Assembly (NCBI RefSeq): GCF_026535915.1 | Contig: NZ_JAFNPF010000001.1 | Coordinates: 1,612,001-1,676,000, forward strand | Length of the DNA stretch: 64,000 bases | Direction of reading: 5' to 3' | From: Snodgrassella sp945267035 | Lineage (GTDB): Bacteria > Pseudomonadota > Gammaproteobacteria > Burkholderiales > Neisseriaceae | Part shown: positions 10,073-18,641 of the stretch, piece after piece | How positions within the stretch are numbered: the stretch's first letter is position 1 | How the letters are laid out: each line of letters begins with the position of its first letter | Translations under genes and position numbers: made by a program | The notes under the pieces: model-generated | The model's input: only the letters and a program-made list of their open reading frames with translations | Told to the model about the DNA's origin: nothing | Databases searched by the model: none

Positions 10073-10185
10073 GATCTCTTATAAGCTTTCAGGACTGGAC
10101 AAAATATTAGCAAAGTATAACAAGAATTATCTTCCCTTGCAGCTTTGCCTTGAGGCAAATTCAGGAGGCATATGACGAAATTTTA

Positions 10186-10641
10186 TCAACTTTGTTTTTT
10201 CAGTGAGGCGATGACCTGAGTAAACTCAGACACGTCATGAAAACTTTTATAAACAGAGGCAAAACGGACATATGCAACTTCATCTAATTTCACCAGTGAA
10301 GCCAGAATCATATCACCGATAAGCTGACTAGGAACTTCTTTAACGCCCATGTGATAAAGTTTGGTTTCTATTTCGGACACCACTGTTTCAATGGTATCTT
10401 GATCGACTGGCCGCTTATGTAAAGCTCTGCTGATACTGGTAAACAATTTTGCCGGATCAAAGAGCACTTTTTCGCCAGTGCGTTTAATAATCAATGGCAT
10501 TCTCATTTCTACTGCTTCAAGGGTACTGAAGCGACTGTCACAAGACATACATCGACGGCGTCGGCGAATACTATTACTGCCCTCACTTAATCGCGTATCA
10601 ATAACCTGAGTATTGGCATGCAGGCAAAAAGGACATTTCAT
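10186..10641 (-). CDS. nrdR: Transcriptional repressor NrdR
   Basis: A nucleotide-sensing repressor of ribonucleotide reductase genes. The N-terminal zinc ribbon uses Cys3, Cys6, Cys31 and Cys34 (CPFC and CMSC), with the basic run IRRRRRC between them. The ATP-cone domain occupies about residues 49-139. At 151 residues it has the standard length. It is the first gene of a cluster with a lipoprotein gene and ribD, a gene neighbourhood common in proteobacteria. I did not find NrdR boxes in the window. Confidence 0.96.
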   Translation of the reverse strand: MKCPFCLHANTQVIDTRLSEGSNSIRRRRRCMSCDSRFSTLEAVEMRMPLIIKRTGEKVLFDPAKLFTSISRALHKRPVDQDTIETVVSEIETKLYHMGVKEVPSQLIGDMILASLVKLDEVAYVRFASVYKSFHDVSEFTQVIASLKKQS

Positions 10642-11068
10642 AAGAATAGTTTTTTTTTTGATAAAGAGCTATTGTGTCAGGACACACCTTAACTGGCAAG
10701 CCAATTTCTGGGTGGACTTGTTTCCCTCATTTCAGATTTTGGCTATTCACCTGTTCACATATTTCAGCGTAAATCTATGCTCACAATATGTGGATAATTC
10801 TGATACAAGACTGATTTAACGATCAAATATTTCTTTGCTTAAAATTTAGGCGAAAATGGATTGTTTAAATCACGTTTTGTGTTGAGCAGTCTCGGTAAAT
10901 GCTGGGGATAAGTACAATAACCAATTGTATATATTAACAAAAATATGATTGATTAAAATTTAAGCAAAATAATTTCTACTGCAATATGAATAAAAATTTG
11001 TTGCTGTGGACTAGTTTGAGTAGTGATCAGGCAACTAGATGAGTATTCATATTGCCAACGGCTATTAT
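10642..11068. other. Intergenic region upstream of nrdR
   Basis: About 430 bp between the nrdR start and the end of the GNAT gene. It must hold the nrdR promoter, but I could not pick a convincing box pair. No coding region or RNA gene is apparent. Confidence 0.5.
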
Positions 11069-11557
11069 CTAATCAATTAGATATTTTCTCATCAATAAAC
11101 AATTAACTGTTACTTCGGTATTTAACGGCAATTCATACTCGCCCAATGAGTCGTAGCCATTAATTTCGTAGAATTTTACTGAATTTAATGAGGCATATAA
11201 TTTTAATAAGCCTAAGCTGGCTTGATTGGCCAAATACTCCGCTCGCTGTAATAATGCTGTGCCCAAACCTTGATTATGGACAAAAGGATGTACATATAAA
11301 GCATCTAATTGAGCTTCTTGCAGATCTAGCTGAAAAAAACCCTGAATATGCCCTTTGTAGTCAACAATCCACAATGCTTTTTCAGGATCAGCCATCGTTT
11401 GCAAATAACTATCAATATTGAGAAGTGCTAACCATGCTCGTAAAACTTTTTCGTCATATTTACGCGCACAGGTATATTGCACAGCATAACGATGAGCATT
11501 ATAAATATTTTCACAATCCTCCGGTCGAGCCGGTCGTAAATAAGTAATAATACTCAT
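11069..11557 (-). CDS. GNAT-family N-acetyltransferase
   Basis: A 162-residue single-domain acetyltransferase. The acetyl-CoA pyrophosphate-binding region is visible as VHPFVHNQGLGTALLQRAE (about residues 91-109, Q/RxxGxG/A motif), preceded by the beta-4 strand that ends in LDALYV. The fold ends with a hydrophobic strand after FYEINGYDSLGEYEL. The substrate cannot be told from sequence. It is monocistronic and divergent from msrAB. Confidence 0.88.
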   Translation of the reverse strand: MSIITYLRPARPEDCENIYNAHRYAVQYTCARKYDEKVLRAWLALLNIDSYLQTMADPEKALWIVDYKGHIQGFFQLDLQEAQLDALYVHPFVHNQGLGTALLQRAEYLANQASLGLLKLYASLNSVKFYEINGYDSLGEYELPLNTEVTVNCLLMRKYLID

Positions 11558-11710
11558 AAGTAAACTTATTTTTCCTAATCAAACAGATTTAAATAGATAT
11601 AAACATATTTTATATCATCAATACATAAGTAAGCAAAACTAAAACTTTTATTCTCCTGTTGCTAGTGATAGCATAGATGTACGTACCTCGCAAAGGAAAT
11701 TATTAACATC

Positions 11711-12694
11711 ATGAATAAAAAAATTATTTATCTGGCAGGCGGTTGTTTTTGGGGTATGGAAGGTTATTTTAAAAGAATTAACGGTGTGTTGAAAACTGAA
11801 GTAGGTTATGCCAATGGTCACACCGAAAACCCTACCTATGAGCAGGTTTGCCAGCAAAATACTGGTCATGCGGAAACCATAAAAGTGGAATACGACGCCG
11901 ATATCATTTCATTGACTGATATTTTACGCCATTTTTTCCGTGTCATCGATCCAACTACCTTAAACCGACAGGCTCATGATGTTGGTACTCAATATCGCAG
12001 CGGCATTTATTATACTGATCCTGCTGATCATGACATCATTCAGGCGACCATTAATGCCGAGCAAGGTCGATATAAAGCACCGATCGTAGTGGAAAATCTA
12101 CCTCTTGATCAATATTTTCCAGCAGAAGAATATCATCAGGAATATCTGGATAAAAATCCAGGTGGTTACTGCCACATTGACATCAGTAAAGCGGCTGATC
12201 CGTTACCGTCGTTACCCGAATATGAACCTCATACTGAACATTATGATGCTCAAAATTTTCATAAACCAGATGCGGAAACACTACGCCAAAAAATAGGTCA
12301 AGAAAGTTTTGAGATTACTCAACATGCCGGCACAGAGCGTCCGTTCAGCCATGAATATGATGAATTGTTTGCGCCCGGTATATATGTTGATATTGTCAGT
12401 GGTGAACCACTCTTCAGTTCTAAAGACAAATTTAATTCAGGGTGTGGCTGGCCTGCTTTCAGCCAGCCTATACAAAATGATGCGGTTACTGAACACAGTG
12501 ATCATAGTCTTGGTAGAGAACGTACAGAAATTCGTAGTCAGCAAGCCGATTCACATCTGGGTCATGTATTTAACGACGGACCAGAAGATCGAGGGGGCAT
12601 GCGATACTGTATCAATGGCGCCAGTTTGAAATTTATTCCTTATGAAGAAATGGATGCTGCCGGTTATGGAGCCTACAAACACTGGGTGAAATAA
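11711..12694 (+). CDS. msrAB: Fused peptide methionine sulfoxide reductase MsrA-MsrB
   Basis: A 327-residue fusion that repairs both stereoisomers of methionine sulfoxide. The MsrA domain comes first, with the catalytic cysteine in GCFWGMEGYF (about residue 13). The MsrB domain starts near residue 195, with NSGCGWPAFSQP and the catalytic cysteine in RYCINGASLKF. Neisserial PilB has the same A-B order but carries an N-terminal thioredoxin-like domain and an export signal. Both are absent here, so this enzyme should be cytosolic and reduced by ordinary thioredoxin. The MsrB domain lacks the zinc-binding CxxC pairs of some MsrBs. A weak ribosome-binding site (AAGGAAA) lies upstream. Confidence 0.95.
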   Translation: MNKKIIYLAGGCFWGMEGYFKRINGVLKTEVGYANGHTENPTYEQVCQQNTGHAETIKVEYDADIISLTDILRHFFRVIDPTTLNRQAHDVGTQYRSGIYYTDPADHDIIQATINAEQGRYKAPIVVENLPLDQYFPAEEYHQEYLDKNPGGYCHIDISKAADPLPSLPEYEPHTEHYDAQNFHKPDAETLRQKIGQESFEITQHAGTERPFSHEYDELFAPGIYVDIVSGEPLFSSKDKFNSGCGWPAFSQPIQNDAVTEHSDHSLGRERTEIRSQQADSHLGHVFNDGPEDRGGMRYCINGASLKFIPYEEMDAAGYGAYKHWVK

Positions 12695-12714
12695 GTCTTC
12701 GATAAACCTAAACA

Positions 12715-12752
12715 AAGCAGTATTGCCGTAAGTATTGATGACAGTACTGCTT
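12715..12752 (+). terminator. Weak stem-loop after msrAB
   Basis: An 8-bp stem (AAGCAGTA/TACTGCTT) with a long, partly paired loop lies 20 bp after msrAB. No T-run follows, so its action as a terminator is uncertain. Confidence 0.4.
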
Positions 12753-12927
12753 CAGTTTAGTCGAAATGGGCTGAGCAAATGCTTCAAACTCAATGATGGT
12801 TTCCAGAATGTTTATGTTGGTTAATTTAACTGGTTAACAAGCTAGATTAAATAAAAACATCCATAACTCTATTTAAACAGGTATCATATCACCAAACTCT
12901 ATTATTCAATCTCAGGAACAGCACGTC

Positions 12928-13500
12928 ATGCCTTGGAATTTCCCGATATTGCTCACATGGTTGCGTATCCTCTTTATTCCTATTTTTACTTTATTATTTT
13001 ATCTACCTGCCAATTGGGTAAGTAATCAACAAATTATTAATTGGCTGGCAGCCTTCTTTTTCGCGGCCGCTGCGGTGACCGACTGGTTTGATGGTTATTT
13101 AGCTCGACGTTGGGGGCAAACCTCTAATTTTGGCGCTTTTCTTGATCCGGTAGCAGATAAACTAATGGTTGCAGTAGCACTGATATTACTTGTAGCCACT
13201 GGACGTACTTACGCCATTTTTGCCATGATTATTATTGGACGCGAAATTACCATATCTGCTTTGCGGGAATGGATGGCACAACAAGGCAAGCGCAATAATG
13301 TAGCCGTTGCCCAAATAGGTAAATTTAAAACTGCAGCGCAAATGGCAGCTATTTTTCTACTTCTATTGTCTTCCGCCACCATCACCAATCCAAATAATCT
13401 TTCGCAATTAGGTAATTTGCTTATGTTGATTGCCTGTGTTTTGACTATTTGGTCGATGCTGTATTATTTAAAAATGGCGGCAAAAGAATTTAAAGCATAA
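12928..13500 (+). CDS. pgsA: CDP-diacylglycerol-glycerol-3-phosphate 3-phosphatidyltransferase
   Basis: An integral membrane enzyme that makes phosphatidylglycerophosphate, the committed step to phosphatidylglycerol and cardiolipin. The CDP-alcohol phosphotransferase signature DGx2ARx8Gx3Dx3D is complete in the region DWFDGYLARRWG through FLDPVADK (about residues 49-77). About four to five hydrophobic helices span the 190 residues. The following tRNA cluster (Gly-Cys-Leu) mirrors the pgsA-glyW-cysT-leuZ order of E. coli, which supports the call. Confidence 0.96.
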   Translation: MPWNFPILLTWLRILFIPIFTLLFYLPANWVSNQQIINWLAAFFFAAAAVTDWFDGYLARRWGQTSNFGAFLDPVADKLMVAVALILLVATGRTYAIFAMIIIGREITISALREWMAQQGKRNNVAVAQIGKFKTAAQMAAIFLLLLSSATITNPNNLSQLGNLLMLIACVLTIWSMLYYLKMAAKEFKA

Positions 13501-13546
13501 AATCAAAACGAAAGTAAAAAATATATGTTGTAATTGCTGTTCAGCC

Positions 13547-13574
13547 TTGACACAATTTTTTTCATCGCTATAAT
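13547..13574 (+). promoter_or_regulatory. Sigma-70 promoter of the tRNA operon
   Basis: A consensus -35 (TTGACA, 13547-13552) and a consensus -10 (TATAAT, 13569-13574) are separated by 16 bp. They lie about 30 bp before the first tRNA-Gly, as expected for a strong stable-RNA promoter. Confidence 0.9.
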
Positions 13575-13604
13575 GATGCTCTTCATTCAACACGAATGAA
13601 CTAA

Positions 13605-13680
13605 GCGGGAATAGCTCAGTTGGTAGAGCGCAACCTTGCCAAGGTTGAGGTCGCGAGTTCGAGACTCGTTTCCCGCTCCA
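13605..13680 (+). tRNA. tRNA-Gly(GCC), first copy
   Basis: A 76-nt tRNA with CCA encoded. The acceptor stem GCGGGAA pairs with TTCCCGC, the anticodon loop reads TTGCCAA (GCC) and the T-loop is TTCGAGA. It is the first gene of the tRNA operon. Confidence 0.98.
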
Positions 13681-13711
13681 AAATATACGATTGCGTGCTT
13701 AAAGTTTTAAT

Positions 13712-13787
13712 GCGGGAATAGCTCAGTTGGTAGAGCGCAACCTTGCCAAGGTTGAGGTCGCGAGTTCGAGACTCGTTTCCCGCTCCA
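13712..13787 (+). tRNA. tRNA-Gly(GCC), second copy
   Basis: Identical base for base to the tRNA-Gly 31 bp upstream, including the encoded CCA. The spacer differs from other spacers, so the duplicated segment is little more than the tRNA itself, or the duplication is old and kept identical by gene conversion. Confidence 0.98.
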
Positions 13788-13825
13788 GAGTGATTTGTTA
13801 CTCTACCCGACTGTAAAGTACGAAT

Positions 13826-13899
13826 GGCGGGATGGCAGAGTGGTCATGCAGCGGACTGCAAATCCGTGGACGCCGGTTCGATTCCGACTCCCGCCTCCA
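13826..13899 (+). tRNA. tRNA-Cys(GCA)
   Basis: A 74-nt tRNA with CCA encoded. The acceptor GGCGGGA pairs with TCCCGCC, the discriminator base is T as usual for tRNA-Cys, the anticodon loop is CTGCAAA (GCA) and the T-loop is TTCGATT. One C-A mismatch sits in the T-stem. Confidence 0.97.
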
Positions 13900-13921
13900 G
13901 ACAAAGCTTGAGAGTATGCAT

Positions 13922-13996
13922 GGCGGGGTGGCAGAGTGACTATGCCGCAGTGTGCAAAGCTGCGTAGGCCGGTTTAAATCCGTGCCCCCGCCTCCA
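13922..13996 (+). tRNA. Diverged second tRNA-Cys-like gene (GCA)
   Basis: A 75-nt relative of the preceding tRNA-Cys. It keeps the acceptor pairing (GGCGGGG/CCCCGCC), discriminator T, CCA, D-stem GCA/TGC and anticodon GCA in loop GTGCAAA. The anticodon stem has changed to GCAGT/GCTGC, still fully paired counting one G-U. The T-stem pairs only if one T is bulged, and the T-loop is TTTAAAT instead of TTCGATT. The changes at D-loop position 19 (G to A) and T-loop position 56 (C to T) would preserve that tertiary base pair. It is either an early pseudogene or a specialised tRNA. Confidence 0.7.
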
Positions 13997-14031
13997 ATTT
14001 TAGGTTTAATATCTAAAAAATATTAAACATC

Positions 14032-14122
14032 GCCCGGGTGGTGAAATAGGTAGACACAACGGACTTAAAATCCGTCGGCTTTTAAAACGGCCGTGCCGGT
14101 TCGATTCCGGCTCCGGGCACCA
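14032..14122 (+). tRNA. tRNA-Leu(TAA)
   Basis: A 91-nt class II tRNA with a long variable arm. The acceptor GCCCGGG pairs with TCCGGGC allowing one wobble pair, the anticodon loop is CTTAAAA (TAA), the T-loop is TTCGATT and CCA is encoded. It is the last tRNA of the operon. Confidence 0.97.
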
Positions 14123-14127
14123 CTACC

Positions 14128-14167
14128 AAATGATATTTAGTCTATAGAACTAAATATCATTTTTTTT
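14128..14167 (+). terminator. Intrinsic terminator of the tRNA operon
   Basis: A perfect 14-bp stem (14128-14141 with 14149-14162) and a 7-base loop are followed by a run of T. It lies 5 bp after tRNA-Leu. Confidence 0.93.
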
Positions 14168-14716
14168 ATTTTCTAATCTGCGCTAATCCAGCGATGAATC
14201 ATCGCTGTGGTCTAAAAGTTCATGATCATTATTCTTTATAGATTGATGACCGCCATATTTCATTTGAAAAAGTTAAATCAATATGTAATGTTTTTTTGTT
14301 GCATAGCTATTACCTTCACTTAACTCATTACTGTAAATTTTCCGCACGAACTATATTCACTGAAACTTAGGTCGAAATTGAATGAATTTCACCGCATTCA
14401 TGGTATTTACCTCTTAAAGTTTCAAAATTGTTATGCATCTGCCTATTTGTCGCTTGTACATCCTTGGCTATAACCAGTTGATTTGAATCCATCTCGATTG
14501 AAAATATATCTAAATGACAAATAGCTATTGAAAGTTGAAACGAATGTCTCAACTTGATTTATCAAAATTAGAAACAATAACACTTCTATTCCATGTTCTA
14601 TCACTCTGTTTCAATCACTGACTACAGTCATTATTTTCATAAATTGATTGCCTATCACTCTTCGATCACAGTATCGATTGATTATGATCATCTCAGCTTA
14701 AAACTCAGACATATAA
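14168..14716. other. Gene-free stretch between the tRNA operon and the autotransporter
   Basis: About 550 bp of AT-rich DNA with no supported gene. A 61-codon frame on the minus strand (14367-14552) has no ribosome-binding site and no recognisable content. Confidence 0.55.
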
Positions 14717-14752
14717 TTAAAAAACGTGGTCGAGGAATTAACCTGACCACGT
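14717..14752 (-). terminator. Intrinsic terminator of the first autotransporter gene
   Basis: On the minus strand an 8-bp stem (ACGTGGTC/GACCACGT) with a 13-base loop is followed by six T. It lies about 60 bp after the autotransporter stop codon. Confidence 0.9.
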
Positions 14753-14814
14753 GAGTATTGGCAGAAGCTTGGAAAATCAGACTAAGTAGTCCATTTTCTT
14801 GCTGTTACCCGCTA

Positions 14815-17800
14815 TTACCATTTATGCTCAAAAGCAAGGCTGCCGCGGAAACCAGTTCGTTTAGTGCTGCCAAAATCATGCTCATAGCGCACATCACTAT
14901 ATAGGAAGCTATTTTTTTGCAGCCCAATTTTGAGACCTACGCCTACTTCACCCCAAGTTTTGGCATATTTTTCACGCACACTATCTTTACCAATATCCAC
15001 ACTACTTGGGTTAATGAAATCATGCCATACATTACCAACAGCATAGAATGTAGCTGGTGTGGCATTGGCTGTTTGACCATTGTAGGCCAAACGCACCCCA
15101 ACCCGACCACGCAGTGCATCCTGACCATTTTGATCAACATGGCGATATTGGTCATTAAAGCTATCCAGATTGACGTATTGGTATATCAATTGTGCCTGCG
15201 GTTCAATTGTCCAATTATTTTGCTCATTAGACTCGTTAGACAGTACAAATGGTTGCCCAGCTTCCGCAGAAATGGCTAGACCCCAGCCATCTTGGCTATC
15301 GGGATTGATACCATTACGCGCCTCATATTTATTGTGCAGGTAAGATAATTGACCGACTAAATCAAGATAACCATTATTGGCTGTGTAGTAAGTATTGGTT
15401 ATACCCAAGCTGATCGCATCAGACTTACCTTTACCAGTGTACTTATCACCGACAATGACCCCATTGACCGCACGGTAATCGTCAGAAAAATCAGTATTAC
15501 CTCGAGTATAAGAGATATAAGCACCGGTGTGATTATGGCTGCCGTTATCGTTTATCTGATTGAAGAAATCATGGCCAATCTGAATCCCTGTGATATCCGT
15601 ATCTGCATTTAAACGGTTTTTACCATCTTGCTTCAGATGTTTACCCAATACCCGTCCCCAAGTTTGTCCGTTGGTCCAATTATTGGGCTGTTTTTCGCAG
15701 TTGTCACAATTTGCTATGTCAGAATTCAGGTGTTCTCCCCGACGTTCGTGTAATGTACCCACGCTGGTAAAACCCTGTTCCTGGTTAACATGTGGTATTG
15801 CCACGTATCCGGCCACAGCATTTGAATAAATGGGCGTCGGTTTGAGGGGTTCGACGGGTTCAACAGGTTTAATTGGCGGCGATTTTTCTAGCGCCTGCAT
15901 CGTCCAATAATACTCATCTCCATTTGCGGTAGACCTTTTCGCCAATTGAACTTCTGTTGCCCCAGAAGTCTGAGCTGTACCCGTAAAGGCGTTTTCGCTA
16001 CTACTGGTTCCAACTTGAACCACTGGCACTGAATTGATCACCTCATAAACTTGTTTAACGTTGCCATCTATCACTTTTTCAGTGCCATCGGCATTCAATG
16101 GAATAACACGGGTTAAACCTGTAGCTGTGCCGGTAATGATCAATTTATCCGATTGAGAATTGGCACCATCGGCACTGCCCGGATCATTCCACAACGTATT
16201 CATTTTAACAACAGCATCGTTTGAAGCAGTATAGTTACCTTCAATGGTTAAAATATCGTTGTATTTGGCATGAGAAGAATTATCGAGGTTGATGATACTT
16301 CCATTATTGTTGACATTACCTTGCAGGATAAATTCATTCCCTCCAGCATCGTCAAAAGCCGCATTAACCACTGCACCATTGGTTAAATTCAAGGTATCAA
16401 ACTTAGCGATATTCTCAGAGCCACTTTTCTTTAGATTCCAGTTAAAGCCGTCATTCAGATTAACATTTAGAATGGGCTTAAAGCCGTCATCCAATACTTC
16501 ATTTTCTTCAGTTTTGACTGTTCCTTTAGTGACCAAACCTGTCATACTGCCTTTACCAGTGGCATTAAATGTTACTGAAGAGGCTTGATAGGCTTCATGT
16601 CCCTGTTCATTCCCACTACTATCATATGTATTGGAAAAAAATTCATAGTTAGGGCCTGTGTAGTTACCGCTAACATTAACGATATAGCCTTCATCGTGAG
16701 CAGTCAGATTCGTTTTGTCTCCGGAAAAGGTCAAGTTGGTATTAACCTGTCCTTGATCGACAAAAATCAAATCTTTTCGACCCACTGATCCGCTGATCAC
16801 TGGATCAGCACTGTTGCCGGTAGTGGTGAAAACAGCATCTTTAAAACTGGCACTTACATCATGAGAAGCGGCTTGTTCATATTTACCATCTTTTGTTGCA
16901 TCGTCATGGGTACCGATTTCCAACGCATAACCATTAGAGTTGATGGTGGTAGAACTATTTTCATAATCAGCTTTTAATAACGAATTTCGCACCAATTTGA
17001 TGCCACTACTGCTTTTGGCATTGGTGGTATCAATGGTTAAATTACCATGCGATTCTAAAATCCCCGCGCCTTCACCAGTATTACGAGTCTTACCTAGTTT
17101 TATACCGGCACTATCCCAATTTAAGGTAGAAGAATCTGTTCCCTGATTGATGGTGATTTTATTATTTTTACCATTTAACACCACAATTGGGGTCAACTGC
17201 CCTTCAATACCAGTATCTTCTGCACCCTGATGATTAGTAGAATTACCGGAAATATAAATACCAATAGATCTATTACCGGTTAAAGTCATATCCAAATCAT
17301 CATTGACAATAACTCGACCAGCAGAGCCATCGCCGGAGTTATCGTATGCACCTTGTATGGCTCGGATACCAGTATTCAGGATAGGTTGAGTTTTACCACC
17401 TTTGGCTGTTTGATTAATCGTTAACTTATCAACCGTCACCGTGGTGTATTTGCCATTGTAATCTTTTCTTTCTCCAGCATTAGCAGCTGAACCAGCCAAA
17501 ATACCATAGGATGCTACGCCACCACTTGAGTTTCCTCCTCGGTTGTAATCATTAACCACATTGAGTTCAACATTCTTTGCCGTTAAATCTACATTATGAT
17601 AAGAGGCTAAACCAGAAAAATTACCATTAGTATTGACAGTAAAATTCAGATTACCTGTACTGATCGAGGCCCCAGAATTTCCATAAGCGTATTGATTACC
17701 TAATCCGGTATAATCACCATTCACATTTGCCGTTACGGTTGCATCACCAACAGTGAGCGGGCCGTGTATACCGCTTCGGGTAAGGAGAAAAAAACCGGCA

Positions 17801-18036
17801 TTTCCGCTTTGAGTGACTGTCGTGGTATTGACATTAGTACAACTATAATTCGGACCACTCCCACCAGGTAAATATGAGCCATCGGCATTCTGAGTACAAT
17901 CAAGCGCAAATGCGGTGGTTGATGCAGCTAGGATAGATATCGTCGCTGTTACCTTGCACGCCCGCCGTACCAATTCAGAACAGGCTACGGTTGTTCCAGT
18001 TATTTTATTATATTTGGTATGGTAAATTTTATTCAT
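14815..18036 (-). CDS. Classical (type Va) autotransporter with extended signal peptide
   Basis: A 1073-residue surface protein. The N-terminus MNKIYHTKYNKITGTTVACS is an extended signal peptide region of the kind seen on large autotransporters, followed by a hydrophobic core and a cleavage site near AFA (about residue 44). The passenger (about 45-710) is rich in Asn, Gly, Thr and Ser with repeated beta-helix-like strands, and its end resembles pertactin-type passengers. A Pro-rich linker (about 715-733) precedes a CDNC cysteine pair (about 775) and the beta-barrel (about 785-1073), which ends in an aromatic residue. AAGAGGAAA before the ATG is a good ribosome-binding site. The HlyC-like gene lies 116 bp upstream on the same strand. 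The ligand or activity is unknown; adhesion is the usual role. Confidence 0.93.
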   Translation of the reverse strand: MNKIYHTKYNKITGTTVACSELVRRACKVTATISILAASTTAFALDCTQNADGSYLPGGSGPNYSCTNVNTTTVTQSGNAGFFLLTRSGIHGPLTVGDATVTANVNGDYTGLGNQYAYGNSGASISTGNLNFTVNTNGNFSGLASYHNVDLTAKNVELNVVNDYNRGGNSSGGVASYGILAGSAANAGERKDYNGKYTTVTVDKLTINQTAKGGKTQPILNTGIRAIQGAYDNSGDGSAGRVIVNDDLDMTLTGNRSIGIYISGNSTNHQGAEDTGIEGQLTPIVVLNGKNNKITINQGTDSSTLNWDSAGIKLGKTRNTGEGAGILESHGNLTIDTTNAKSSSGIKLVRNSLLKADYENSSTTINSNGYALEIGTHDDATKDGKYEQAASHDVSASFKDAVFTTTGNSADPVISGSVGRKDLIFVDQGQVNTNLTFSGDKTNLTAHDEGYIVNVSGNYTGPNYEFFSNTYDSSGNEQGHEAYQASSVTFNATGKGSMTGLVTKGTVKTEENEVLDDGFKPILNVNLNDGFNWNLKKSGSENIAKFDTLNLTNGAVVNAAFDDAGGNEFILQGNVNNNGSIINLDNSSHAKYNDILTIEGNYTASNDAVVKMNTLWNDPGSADGANSQSDKLIITGTATGLTRVIPLNADGTEKVIDGNVKQVYEVINSVPVVQVGTSSSENAFTGTAQTSGATEVQLAKRSTANGDEYYWTMQALEKSPPIKPVEPVEPLKPTPIYSNAVAGYVAIPHVNQEQGFTSVGTLHERRGEHLNSDIANCDNCEKQPNNWTNGQTWGRVLGKHLKQDGKNRLNADTDITGIQIGHDFFNQINDNGSHNHTGAYISYTRGNTDFSDDYRAVNGVIVGDKYTGKGKSDAISLGITNTYYTANNGYLDLVGQLSYLHNKYEARNGINPDSQDGWGLAISAEAGQPFVLSNESNEQNNWTIEPQAQLIYQYVNLDSFNDQYRHVDQNGQDALRGRVGVRLAYNGQTANATPATFYAVGNVWHDFINPSSVDIGKDSVREKYAKTWGEVGVGLKIGLQKNSFLYSDVRYEHDFGSTKRTGFRGSLAFEHKW

Positions 18037-18152
18037 ACTGATTTCCTCTTAGTCGATAGTAAGACTACTTTGATCTTATCGCTTTTAATTATTGGATTTA
18101 TATAATTATTTTTTAATTTACTCTTTAAAATCAAAAGTTTACACTTTTAAAA

Positions 18153-18641
18153 TTAACATTGAATATTTCTTACAACAGTTTGTTGTTTTGATTTATGGTA
18201 TCCAAAAAAACACAAATGGTTATGAAGAACTTTTTTACAAACTGATTTAGTTAGCAAAACATCACGCAATCCAAAAGGACAAAAAAAAGTCAAAATCCAT
18301 AAATTTTTGTTTTTATCTGGCTGCGCATGTCTGACAAAAGTCAGATAGTCTTTGGTTTGATTTAAATACTGAATTTCCTCCTTATGATTCAAAAACGCCC
18401 AATTGATATAGCCAATAGGCTTCTGGTCCGTAATAACTAAGGCAAAGTTTTTAGAACGAATAATGGGTAATAAAATCTCTAAAGCAGAATCGACCGCAGT
18501 TTTTTTATAGTCAGGATGTTTGCTCCATAACCATATCATCGCGCCGATCACCTCAGCTTCATTCCAACTAGCGTCTGGGAAAATACTGGGTGCAATTACT
18601 CTGATTGAAACCTGTTGTTGATTAGCCATATCACTTTGCAT
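18153..18641 (-). CDS. HlyC-like (RTX toxin acyltransferase family) protein, catalytic residues not conserved
   Basis: A 162-residue protein resembling the toxin-activating lysine acyltransferases that attach fatty acids to RTX toxins. Matching blocks are IGAMIWLWSKHPDY, ALVITDQKPIGYINWAFL, EEIQYLN and WILTFFCPFG. Aligned with E. coli HlyC, the catalytic His23 falls on Tyr45 and Asp92 falls on Thr, so the protein may be inactive or use other residues; a His lies three positions before Tyr45. The longest frame starts at a TTG at 18656, but AGAGGAAT just before the ATG at 18641 favours the shorter form. It lies 116 bp upstream of the autotransporter on the same strand. No RTX structural gene is in the window. 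The family assignment is by eye. Confidence 0.75.
   Translation of the reverse strand: MQSDMANQQQVSIRVIAPSIFPDASWNEAEVIGAMIWLWSKHPDYKKTAVDSALEILLPIIRSKNFALVITDQKPIGYINWAFLNHKEEIQYLNQTKDYLTFVRHAQPDKNKNLWILTFFCPFGLRDVLLTKSVCKKVLHNHLCFFGYHKSKQQTVVRNIQC

Noticed and set aside
9804..10175. 123-codon plus-strand frame opposite the lipoprotein gene
   Set aside because: Antisense shadow of the lipoprotein gene; Ser/Thr-rich translation with no recognisable domain.
14367..14552. 61-codon minus-strand frame after the tRNA operon
   Set aside because: No ribosome-binding site, no protein-like conservation cues, AT-rich chance frame.
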